18,478 nt of DNA from Hondaea fermentalgiana (Eukaryota; Sar; Bigyra; Thraustochytrida; Thraustochytriidae): contig NPFB01000053.1 of NCBI GenBank assembly GCA_014084085.1, forward strand, positions 103,576-122,053, read 5' to 3'. Under the pieces are notes generated by a model. The model made no database searches and was not told where the DNA came from. It worked only from the letters and a program-made list of their open reading frames with translations. The translations under genes were made by a program, and so were the position numbers. Positions 1 to 7,450 of the stretch are shown here, piece by piece; the first letter of the stretch is position 1; every line of letters begins with the position of its first letter.

Positions 1-15
1 TTTTTTTTTTTTTTT
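1..15. repeat. T15 homopolymer at window edge
   Basis: Fifteen consecutive T residues open the window, followed by CCGCTCGAG. It may continue outside the window. On the minus strand it reads as an A tract about 470 bases beyond the stop codon of the gene ending at 487. Confidence 0.8.
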
Positions 16-486
16 CCGCTCGAGAATCTTTTTCGCGCGCAGTCCCGATGCGTCATCGCCGCGACGTCATCGCTCGCCGCCCTCGCGCGCCTCGCCTGCT
101 GCAGCTGCTGCTGCGCCGCGCGAGACCTCGAGAGCGCGGCGCGTCGACGCCGCGCCGCAGCAGTGCAGCAGAGTCCAACCCCGCCGCCCCGGCCTGCGCT
201 GCCGGCGAAACGCGCCTCGGCCCGGCGCAGCCCACGCCGCAAGCAGCCACAGCTGCAGATACGGGGCGAGAAGAGGCCGGGACGCGCGCACGTGACCGCG
301 AACCGAGGCAATCCGGGCCTGCGCGGAGCGCGGCCTTCTTCGTATCGGTCGGTCTTCGCCCTCGCCGCCGGCGCCACCCATCCGTAGCGCGAACCCGAGA
401 ATCTGACGCGCTATTGATCTGCGAGCCGGAGGCCGAGGGATCCTGATCGTCATGCGGCCGCACGCAGCCGCGACTCTTGCAAGGAC
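1..486. other. GC-rich flank downstream of the SAM-domain gene, no gene supported
   Basis: The stretch begins with 15 T residues at the window edge and is then very GC-rich, with many CpG, GCGC and CTGCTG runs. Open frames exist on both strands but are Arg/Ala/Pro/Ser-rich translations of GC-rich DNA with no recognisable domain. Stop codons (TTA/CTA/TCA/TAA/TAG/TGA) are simply rare here by composition. It probably holds the 3' untranslated region of the minus-strand gene that ends at 487. I see no canonical minus-strand AATAAA. Confidence 0.5.
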
Positions 487-3400
487 TCATCCGCGCAGGC
501 GGCGGCCCTCCCGGCCGTCTGCGTCGCTTGCTTGGGACGCGGGCTCGAGGGGCGAAGCAGGCTCGCTCGCGTCCACATGCGGACGAGAGCTCGCTCGAGG
601 TGAGTCATTCATGATGCCAGAATCCTTGCGTGACTCCATGTCATGCGTTGATGGTACAGAGAGATCTTGGGACGCGGCGTCCGCAGCGGGCATGCTGGTC
701 GCGCTGTCATGCGCGGTTGGACCCCCGTGCGGCGCAATCGCGATCGCTTCGCTTGCTTCTTGAGCTGATTTGGAAGAGCTGGTGCTGGCTGTTGGCTGAG
801 CTGGCACATTCGCTTTCGATGATGTTGGGACCTTTTCCTCGGAGCTTGTTTCTTCGACGACAGATTCTACACGTGGCTCTTTCTTGCCTGCCGCTTCAGG
901 AAATTTTGTTGGCGGCGAAGACCCTTCCGTCTCGCTCGGATTCTTGTTCGTGCCGATATCATCTGCCTCTGTTGCAGTGACAGAGTCTGGCGCTTCTTCT
1001 TCATTCCCGATATCAATTTTGGGTCGCGATGCCAAGTCTTCGCTTTTCAAGTCAGATGAACGGCTGGTCTTTGACTTCGTCTTTGAGCCCATTTCTTCAT
1101 CCTGTGCGTCGCCCCCTCGTGGCTGCGACGCTGCGCTTCCTGGCTCAGACAGCACAATCTTGTCGTCCACGTCGTTGTTCGTGGGGGGCTTAGTCATTGA
1201 CTGCGACGCTGCGCTCGCTGACTCAGAAAACGCATTCTCTTGCGGTGCTTTTTCATTGCTTTCCTGGACTGACACTGAGTCAGCTGCACTGTCCTCAGAG
1301 TCTTTATTCTGTTGGTCATCAACATAAGGCTGAAGGTCCACATGTGCTGCCACCGACGATGCCGTGTTTTGCGGTTCTGCTGCGTTTTTTCCTTGAGTAG
1401 AGATCGAACTTGTGATCTCGTCCCTTGCCGACTCCTGAGATGGCGCTTTGTCTTGGGCTGCGACTGAGTCAACAGCGCTGTCCTCAGAGTCTTTATTTTG
1501 TTGGTCTTCAACATACGGTTGAAGGTCCACGTTTGTTGCCATCGACGATGCCGTGTTTTGCGGTTCTGCTGCGCTTTTTCCTTGAGTAGAGATCGAACTT
1601 GTGATCTCGTCCTTTGCTGACTCCTGAGATGGCACTTTGACTTGGGCTGCGACTGAACCAGCTGCGTTGTCCCCTGAATTTTCATCGTCAACTTTGCGCT
1701 GGGAATGTACATTTGTTGCCACCACCGACGATGCCGTGTCTTGCAGTTCTGCTGCGTTGTTGCCTCCAGTAGAGATCGGGCTTGTGACTTCGTCCTTTAC
1801 CAACTCCTGAGATGGCACCTGGTCTTGGGCTGCGACTGAACCAGCTGCGTTGTCCCCTGAATTTTCATCGTCAACTTTGGGCTGGGAATGTACATTTGTT
1901 GCCACCACCGACGATGTCGTGTCTTGCAATTCTGCTGCGTTTTTTCCTTGATTAGAGATCGAACTTGTGATCTCGTCCTTTGCCGACTCCTGAGATGGCA
2001 CTTGGTCTTGGGCTGCGACTGAAGAATCAGCTGCGTTGTCCCCAGAGTCGTCGTTTGGTTGAACATCAACGTTACGCTGAAGGTCCACGTTTGTTGCCAC
2101 CGACGATGCAGAGTCTTGCGACCTTGCTGCGTGGTCACCTTGAGGAGAGACCGGGCGCGCGATCTCGTTCTTTGGACTTTCCACCAGAGGATGCGAGTTC
2201 GAGCTTTTAGATTCTCCTTTGCTGCCAAGATTCGAGACCCGTGCACCGTCTTCTACAGAATGGACCGATCCGGACTTGGGCGCTTCTCTCTCCGCAATTG
2301 AGTTCTCGTCATTTTTTCCAGATGAATATGTCTCGACGCTTTGGTCGCCTGCAGAATCAAGCTTTGGCAAGCTTGGAGCACGCGCGTCCGAACTCTCATC
2401 CACATCCTCCTCGTTCTCGCTTGTACTTGTGCGCAAAGGATTAGTCGATGGCCGATGCAGCAACATTTGCTCGAGACGAAGCAGCTGAACGCGTTTCATG
2501 CCTACAGACTTGAGCTCGTCGATGTCCTCCCGCACCAAGAGCTGAAGGTCTTCCATTGTTTCGACGCCAATATCAAGCAGAGCACTTGCATATTGACTGA
2601 GACGCGCGAGTTGTAAAAATTGGGCAAGGCCTTCGTCGATTTCCACCGAGGGCGTTGACACCCCAGCCGTGGAGCCTGCCACCAGCGACTTTTCAGCATC
2701 AGCATCGTGCGATACGGGAGGTGGAGAACTATCCGGCTCAGAAGCTGGCACTGGATCAAATACACGAGGCGTTCCAAGCGCCGCAGCGTCATCGTTAGTG
2801 TCGCGAGGACCGTCGTGAACACGGGGCCACGATGGTTGGTCAGTACGCTTGAAAGACGCGTCTGAGTCGCGATTCTCACTTGTCGTCGTCTGGTGAGTGC
2901 CATGGACATGTGGCCGGGACACGACGTCGTTTGCACCGACTGTGCTTGCATCTTGGCCATCGTGTATCCGAGTTGTGAACCCGACCACGTTTGACTCATC
3001 GGCCCCGTTGTGCTGCGTAGAACTGAAAGTGGGCTTTGGCTCTTCCACAAGGGGAGAATCAGACTTGTTGTCCTCGTTTTGGTCATCGCGAGGCGGAAAG
3101 ACACGATTCTGTTCATTTTTATTTGGCAAAGGCTCGCTTTCCTTCTGATTCTTTGTCGACGGAGCGTTACCAGTGCCTTCGTATTCATCGGTAGCCTTGG
3201 AGGTTTCGGGTTTTCCTTGTACGACGGGCCACGAGGTTTGAGGTGTCCTTGGCTCAGTCAGGTGCGCACTTGCGGCCTCCTGCGAGAACGTACTTGCAGC
3301 CTCCTGCGAGAACGTTGGTGGCGTTGTTACGTGTGGTACTACCGGAGATTCCTCATGTGCCTGAGCACCTTCCAATGCGAGGGGCGGGGTCATGAGGGCA

Positions 3401-4116
3401 CCGAGTTTGATAAAGTAAAATACGGTCAACACGCCAATGGACATGAGCCCAAAGTATGTAATTTGTTTGATTCCGCAGGGACCACAGCGCGCACGTGACA
3501 ATGTTTCTAAGATGCCACATTCACCATTTTGAAACAGTCGTAAAGCCGATGGCATCGAAATGCGCAGTCCAGATGGTGACTTTCGCACCGCAAATTGTTT
3601 TGCCCGAGTTGTTTTGATCGGAGGCCAGCTTTCATCTTCGTCTTCGTTTTCGTCCTCTTGCGCTCGGCTCGTCTTTGTTCTATTCGCACCCAACTTGGTA
3701 GCACTTGATCTTGTTTCTTTGGCAGCGGGCTTTGTCCACTTGTCCATGAGCTCGAGCTCGAGCTCGCGCGCCGTAGGTGGCGCGGTGGCGACGAGATCCT
3801 TAAAGGCCTCCGTGATTCGATCTTCGACTTTGTCCTTCATCGACAAGGCCTGTGCCTGACGCATTGGCGGGGCTTGCTGCTGCAGCGGCGGCGGCGGAGC
3901 CTTTGGTCCTTCAAGGTTTCGTGCTCGTTGCCCAGAAGGTGCGCGTGGTCGTCGCGAGCCCGGAGGCACGCTCATCTTGCTCGCGACTTCGCGCACCGAG
4001 CCGTCCTCATTGACGAAGCGCAGCTTGAAGGCTTTGGCCTTTTGCCGCGCGGCTTTGGCGCCCTTTTCCCGCGCCTGTCTTCGCGCGTCAGGCCGCGAGC
4101 GCGCCGCGTTTTCCAT
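487..4116 (-). CDS. Large single-pass membrane protein with SAM domain and tandem repeats
   Basis: The 1,209-residue frame has no visible intron. The start is the first in-frame ATG (4114-4116), because an in-frame stop lies just upstream at 4171-4173. Residues 1-216 are basic, then Pro-rich and acidic (EDENEDEDE near 154-162). Residues 217-240 (QITYFGLMSIGVLTVFYFIK) are one hydrophobic segment, with no N-terminal signal peptide. Residues ~492-553 match a SAM domain: FLQLARLSQYASALLDIGV, then ETMEDLQLL, REDIDELKSVGMKRVQLL. SAM domains mediate protein or RNA binding and oligomerisation. Residues ~645-955 are five degenerate ~60-residue repeats, acidic and Ser-rich. The C-terminal ~250 residues are disordered-looking and rich in Ser, Glu and Ala. 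I infer a membrane-anchored scaffold. Topology is unclear: a cytosolic basic N-terminus would put the SAM domain in the lumen or outside the cell, which is unusual. No named homologue is recognised. Confidence 0.85.
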   Translation of the reverse strand: MENAARSRPDARRQAREKGAKAARQKAKAFKLRFVNEDGSVREVASKMSVPPGSRRPRAPSGQRARNLEGPKAPPPPLQQQAPPMRQAQALSMKDKVEDRITEAFKDLVATAPPTARELELELMDKWTKPAAKETRSSATKLGANRTKTSRAQEDENEDEDESWPPIKTTRAKQFAVRKSPSGLRISMPSALRLFQNGECGILETLSRARCGPCGIKQITYFGLMSIGVLTVFYFIKLGALMTPPLALEGAQAHEESPVVPHVTTPPTFSQEAASTFSQEAASAHLTEPRTPQTSWPVVQGKPETSKATDEYEGTGNAPSTKNQKESEPLPNKNEQNRVFPPRDDQNEDNKSDSPLVEEPKPTFSSTQHNGADESNVVGFTTRIHDGQDASTVGANDVVSRPHVHGTHQTTTSENRDSDASFKRTDQPSWPRVHDGPRDTNDDAAALGTPRVFDPVPASEPDSSPPPVSHDADAEKSLVAGSTAGVSTPSVEIDEGLAQFLQLARLSQYASALLDIGVETMEDLQLLVREDIDELKSVGMKRVQLLRLEQMLLHRPSTNPLRTSTSENEEDVDESSDARAPSLPKLDSAGDQSVETYSSGKNDENSIAEREAPKSGSVHSVEDGARVSNLGSKGESKSSNSHPLVESPKNEIARPVSPQGDHAARSQDSASSVATNVDLQRNVDVQPNDDSGDNAADSSVAAQDQVPSQESAKDEITSSISNQGKNAAELQDTTSSVVATNVHSQPKVDDENSGDNAAGSVAAQDQVPSQELVKDEVTSPISTGGNNAAELQDTASSVVATNVHSQRKVDDENSGDNAAGSVAAQVKVPSQESAKDEITSSISTQGKSAAEPQNTASSMATNVDLQPYVEDQQNKDSEDSAVDSVAAQDKAPSQESARDEITSSISTQGKNAAEPQNTASSVAAHVDLQPYVDDQQNKDSEDSAADSVSVQESNEKAPQENAFSESASAASQSMTKPPTNNDVDDKIVLSEPGSAASQPRGGDAQDEEMGSKTKSKTSRSSDLKSEDLASRPKIDIGNEEEAPDSVTATEADDIGTNKNPSETEGSSPPTKFPEAAGKKEPRVESVVEETSSEEKVPTSSKANVPAQPTASTSSSKSAQEASEAIAIAPHGGPTAHDSATSMPAADAASQDLSVPSTHDMESRKDSGIMNDSPRASSRPHVDASEPASPLEPASQASDADGREGRRLRG
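1252..2184 (-). repeat. Five tandem ~180-bp coding repeats
   Basis: These encode residues ~645-955 of the SAM-domain protein. The landmark SQE(S/L) followed by KDE/RDE recurs at residues ~708, 768, 829 and 892 (spacing 60, 61, 63), with a more diverged first copy from ~645. Each unit contains variants of DEITSSIS, AAEPQNTASS and SVAAQDK. Identity is visible in the DNA as well as the protein, so the array probably grew by recent unequal exchange and may vary in copy number. Confidence 0.85.
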
Positions 4117-5145
4117 GCCGGCGAAGGACCCACGCTTGCCGGCCGACTGGCCCCTTGTGGCATCCCTTGTTTAGCATTTACAATACTGCCCGAAGGTGTA
4201 TAGTAACTTCGAAGCCCGAAAACTGAACGCTCGCTCAGACTTCGTTGTTGACGCCTGTAGATGGTAGTGAACGCTTGGTCGGTCTCTGGAGCAGCCGTTC
4301 TTGACAAGGCCTTCTCAAAAGCTCTCGTCATGTCCGTTTCGTGGAGCTGAGTCTCTGATGTGTACGTAGAGAGGCCCAAAGAGAATGAGACGCCAGTCAT
4401 GTCGAGACAATGAGGATAACTGAGGCCGTCGAAGCGCATAGGCTTTTGCTTTTGAATCCATTAAACGTGCTCGCTCACATGAGAAAAAATCTACACGAAA
4501 TCGTTCTTGTCTCGCAAGGGGCAAGAAGTACAATCTACTAGTAATGTGTAAGATGTAAGAACGTTTTGCTTCAGTTCTAGATCCCCAATTTTGGGGGTGA
4601 CCAGAATCTCTTTTCTTGTATCACTCGCTTTGTTTAAAGAACAGCCAAGGCCAGTCACTTCATCTCGATTAAGGCCTGATTTTCATACATGCCTCAAAGA
4701 CGCAATGCGAACTGACGTGTGCAAGCGAGCAACACGTCCTCCATGTGGACAAGTGGGTGTCCAGCGCTGACTCGCTGCCCATACCACCACCCATTGTCGC
4801 AGCAAGGTGCTATATGCACACCCACCATAACCACTGCACACCCGAATTTTCCGCTACGCATGCGTGATGAATGAACCGGTTAGGTCATGGACAACTTTGT
4901 CCATACCGCTGCCGCATTATTTCCCGCCAGCCATCCAGACTCCTCCCGAAACCCATTCATTCGTCTCCGCGCCAGACGTCCCCTACAGTTCGGGGGTGTC
5001 GCCGACCAACCTCCTCTCCGTCCAGACGTGGTCGCTGTCACGGTGCACGCCATGCATGCTCATTGTGCACACTAAGCGCCGCGTACGTCGCCATCAACCA
5101 CGGCCGACAGATTCCGTCCACCAACCAGCAAGCCGCTGTCTGCAA

Positions 5146-5322
5146 CGAATAAGAATAAAGAAGAAGAAGTAGAAGAACGACCGAGACGAAGGCAGAAAAA
5201 GAAGCCGCCGAAGAAGTTGAAGTGCCAGCAGCAGCAGCTGCAGCAGCAGTTGCAGAAGAAGAAGAAGAAGAAGAAGAAGCCGAAGAAGCAAAGACGAAGT
5301 TGAAGAAGAAGAAGAAGAAGGA
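5146..5322. repeat. AAG/GAA microsatellite with embedded CAG tract
   Basis: Purine-rich AAG/GAA triplets fill both ends, with a CAGCAGCAG core at ~5226-5252. The longest pure run is GAA/AAG at about 5253-5279. The tract lies ~700 bases upstream of the RGS start. One plus frame (5159-5371, no ATG) reads as alternating acidic, Ala and Lys runs; another reads as Gln and Lys runs. Polypurine tracts of this kind can form triplex DNA. Confidence 0.9.
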
Positions 5323-5954
5323 GAAGGGTGCGCACCGCTGCACGTGCCGCGCCCACCGTAGGACCCCCTAGTCTCCATCTACGCCTCGTTCTGTCCCGCG
5401 CCGCTGCTGAGCTACCCTTCCTTCATCTCTCGCTCTCTCGCTTGTGCTCCGCTCTTTTTGCGCGCGCGCGCCGCCTTCGCGCGAGCGAGCAGAGCCGAAC
5501 GCACGCCCGCCGCCCGCCGTCCGCGAGTGCGTCGACGCCAGCCGCCGCCGCGCCGCGCCCGCGCGCAGGGAGGCTGCGCCGCGATCCCGTGCACGTGCCG
5601 TGTGAATCAGTCAAAATCAATCGATCGGTGAGAGCCCTTCTCGCGGTCGATCTCCAGCCTAGCTTCAGAAAAGCAAGCCTTCGTACGTACGAGGCCCCGC
5701 GCAGCAGACCGCCGCGGCGACCGCGGCGAGGAGGACGCGCCCGTCGCCGGCAGTGGCGGAGCGAGCGCAGGTGGCTCGAGGAGAAGGCGGGGCGGGGAAG
5801 ATACGGGCCAGCGAGCGCCAGATCGCGTCGCGCCATCAACCAGCATTGGCACCGTCGGTCGAGGGGGACGGAGAAGACATTCCTTTCCGCCAGCCGCCAG
5901 CTCACGCTCGACGGTCTTGACCAAGCCGCAGCGAGTAAGCGAGCGAGCACTCGA

Positions 5955-5988
5955 TCGTGCGTGCGTGCGTACGTGCGTACGTGCGTGC
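5955..5988. repeat. GTGC/GTAC tetranucleotide repeat in RGS leader
   Basis: Tandem CGTG and CGTA units (CGTGCGTGCGTGCGTACGTG and onward) lie 40-73 bases upstream of the RGS start codon. Alternating purine-pyrimidine sequence of this sort is Z-DNA-prone. The segment ends in GCTTGCTTGGGTGCGTTAACCCAG, which resembles a splice acceptor, so part of it may be a 5' untranslated intron. That is uncertain. Confidence 0.75.
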
Positions 5989-6027
5989 TTGCTTGGGTGC
6001 GTTAACCCAGGCGGAAGCGTCGCGACC

Positions 6028-6672
6028 ATGGGCTTGGTTTCGTCGGGCCCGAAAGCGCCCAAGACGCGCGCGCTCGTGCCGCAGGACTCGCACGCGGAAG
6101 ACGAAGAGGAGATGGACCTCAACGTGACGCACGAAGACCTCTACATGCAGCAGGCCTTCCGTAGGCCCGCGGACCTTAAAGAGGTGCTGCGAAGACCGCA
6201 CATGCGCGCCCAGTTTCGTGAGTTTCTGCGGCGCTCCCTGGCACAAGAGAACCTGCTCTTCTTCGAGACCATCGAGCTGTATCAAAGAATCGACAAAGCC
6301 AAGTGGCGCCAGTCTGCAGGCCTGCAAATGATTGAAAAGTTCCTCGAACCAGATTCGCTCTTTCAGGTCAATCTGCCTGCTCGCGTGGCCGAGCATCTTC
6401 GTTCCGTCACCACCTTTGAGGCTGACAGTTTCGACGAAGCAAAACGAGAAATCTTTCGTCTCATGAACGATAACTTCTTTAATCGCTTCGTCCATGCACT
6501 CGACGAATCCGAGCGCCAAGCCCGAGCCGAAAACGAGCGCAGACGCCAGGAAGATGAACGACGCAAACAAGGAAGCTTTGCACATCGAATGCGCAGGGCC
6601 TCGTCCAACGCCTTTGCCTTAATTCGTCGCGTTTCCTCGGCTCGCGAAAGCGAAGGTTCGCCACCAGCCTGA
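6028..6672 (+). CDS. RGS-domain protein, predicted N-myristoylated
   Basis: A 214-residue frame. ATG 6028 is the first ATG in its frame and sits in a strong Kozak context (GCGACCATGG). The N-terminus MGLVSS has Gly2 and Ser6, fitting N-myristoylation. Residues ~48-160 match an RGS fold: FREFLRRSLAQENLLFFETI (helix 4 region, residues 63-82) and FDEAKREIFRLMNDNFFNRF (residues 135-154). RGS proteins speed GTP hydrolysis by heterotrimeric G-alpha subunits at membranes. Residues 159-182 are a charged helix (SERQARAENERRRQEDERRK). The tail holds two basophilic kinase sites, RRASS (189-193) and RRVSS (200-204), which could be PKA targets. It is a minimal stand-alone RGS protein with no other domain. 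Which G-alpha it acts on cannot be read from the window. Confidence 0.9.
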   Translation: MGLVSSGPKAPKTRALVPQDSHAEDEEEMDLNVTHEDLYMQQAFRRPADLKEVLRRPHMRAQFREFLRRSLAQENLLFFETIELYQRIDKAKWRQSAGLQMIEKFLEPDSLFQVNLPARVAEHLRSVTTFEADSFDEAKREIFRLMNDNFFNRFVHALDESERQARAENERRRQEDERRKQGSFAHRMRRASSNAFALIRRVSSARESEGSPPA

Positions 6673-6699
6673 GCTGCGCAATCGTGCACGTAAAAGCTA

Positions 6700-6761
6700 G
6701 CAAAAGGGTGATTGGTTCGGTCATGTGTTCTGTTTTTAGGTGCCAATCACCCTACTTTTGC
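6700..6761 (+). promoter_or_regulatory. 3'UTR stem-loop downstream of RGS gene
   Basis: Left arm 6700-6715 (GCAAAAGGGTGATTGG) and right arm 6743-6761 (CCAATCACCCTACTTTTGC) are perfectly complementary over 16 pairs apart from a 3-base bulge in the right arm. The loop is 27 bases (6716-6742). It starts 28 bases after the RGS stop codon, so in mRNA it would be a strong hairpin. Its role (stability, 3' end formation or a mobile-element remnant) is not known. Confidence 0.75.
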
Positions 6762-6985
6762 GAATGCGGCCTGCGTCGCTTGTGTTTAATGTCCGTCATT
6801 CCATCCGCTTCTGACTTCCTATTAGTTCCAGGCAAAAGCTTGCTAAGAATTGCTCGCTCTTTTTATACATTGACAATGGATTTCGCTGAGGAAGTGAGAG
6901 ATCGATCTACGGCACATCTGAACAGACAGACCAAAAGATCGAACCAAAATGTTGCAGAACAAAATAGATAGGCCTATGTTTGCAA

Positions 6986-7326
6986 GCAATCGTCGAAATT
7001 GTGCAAGTTAAAAAAGTTCTGTTTTTCTTTCTTTCCTTCTTAGTTTCTGTCTATACGCGACGGCGCCGCAGTCGAGGGTGGTTTCTTGCAGGCAAAAGTT
7101 GACCTTTTTGTTTTACTTTTCGTCCAGAGGTGTTGCGTTGCAACTTGAGCAACCGTCGAAATTGTGCAAAGTAAAAAAGTTCTGTTTTTCTTTCTTTCCT
7201 TCTCAGTTTCTGTTTATACGCGACGGCGCCGCAGTCGAGGGTGGCTTCTTGCAGGCGTAAGTTGACCTTTTGTTGTACTTTTTCTTTTTCTTTTTCGTCC
7301 AGAGGTGTTGCGTTGCAACTTGGGCA
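6986..7326. repeat. Tandem duplication, ~163-bp unit, two copies
   Basis: Copy 1 is 6986-7148 and copy 2 is 7149-7326. Both start GCAA(T/C)CGTCGAAATTGTGCAA, contain ATACGCGACGGCGCCGCAG followed by TCGAGGGTGG, and end GTTGCGTTGCAACTT. Copy 2 is longer mainly because of an extra CTTTTT-type expansion near 7280-7295. A few substitutions separate the copies. It lies downstream of the minus-strand aminotransferase gene, probably in or beside its 3' untranslated region. Confidence 0.9.
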
Positions 7327-7421
7327 TGCAAAATGCGGCTGTGCCAATAAGTTGATGAGAATTGCTTTACTCATCCAAACCACCACAGAGGGCTCGCACA
7401 CTGCTATATTTCTTTTGTGTG

Positions 7422-7450
7422 TCTCTCTTCTCCTCTCTCTCTCTCTCTCT
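7422..7450. repeat. CT/GA tract at the aminotransferase stop codon
   Basis: CT dinucleotides run up to the stop codon (CTA on the plus strand at 7449-7451). On the coding strand this is a GA tract starting immediately after TAG. Confidence 0.85.

Larger units (their letters stand above)
4117..6027. other. Gene-free region between divergent SAM-domain and RGS genes
   Basis: This holds the 5' flank of the minus-strand SAM gene and the leader of the plus-strand RGS gene. From 4117 to about 5140 it has moderate GC content, with CACCC-rich DNA near 4780-4850 and a CCCCAA/TTGGGG mini-hairpin near 4587-4600. From 5146 it holds an AAG/CAG microsatellite, then a CpG-rich leader. Small frames exist: minus 3972-4439, which overlaps the SAM start in another frame, and plus 4864-5172 of 102 codons. 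I recognise neither and support no gene. A TATA-like CTATACA on the minus strand near 4198-4204 could serve the SAM gene. Confidence 0.5.
6673..7448. other. Shared 3' region between convergent RGS and aminotransferase genes
   Basis: This 776-bp AT-richer spacer separates two converging stop codons. It holds the stem-loop at 6700-6761, a tandem duplication at 6986-7326 and a CT tract at 7422-7450. I see no canonical AATAAA for the RGS gene. A 31-codon plus-strand frame (6878-6973, starting MDFAEEVRDRS) follows a TTTTATACATT sequence, but it is too short to support as a gene. Confidence 0.6.

Noticed and set aside
1..24. Oligo-dT plus XhoI-like linker (T15 then CCGCTCGAG) as a cDNA cloning artefact
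   Set aside because: The usual linker-primer order has CTCGAG directly before the T run, not after CCG. The adjoining sequence has no vector features, so natural T tract or edge effect is simpler.
4864..5172. 102-codon plus-strand ORF before the AAG microsatellite
   Set aside because: It has an ordinary ATG and mixed composition but no recognisable domain, ends inside the microsatellite, and overlaps other frames of similar quality. It is too weak to call.
5328..6005. 225-codon plus-strand frame upstream of RGS
   Set aside because: It is an Arg/Ala/Ser-rich translation of CpG-rich leader, out of frame with RGS, ending in repeat-encoded Arg/Thr/Cys/Val. There is no domain.
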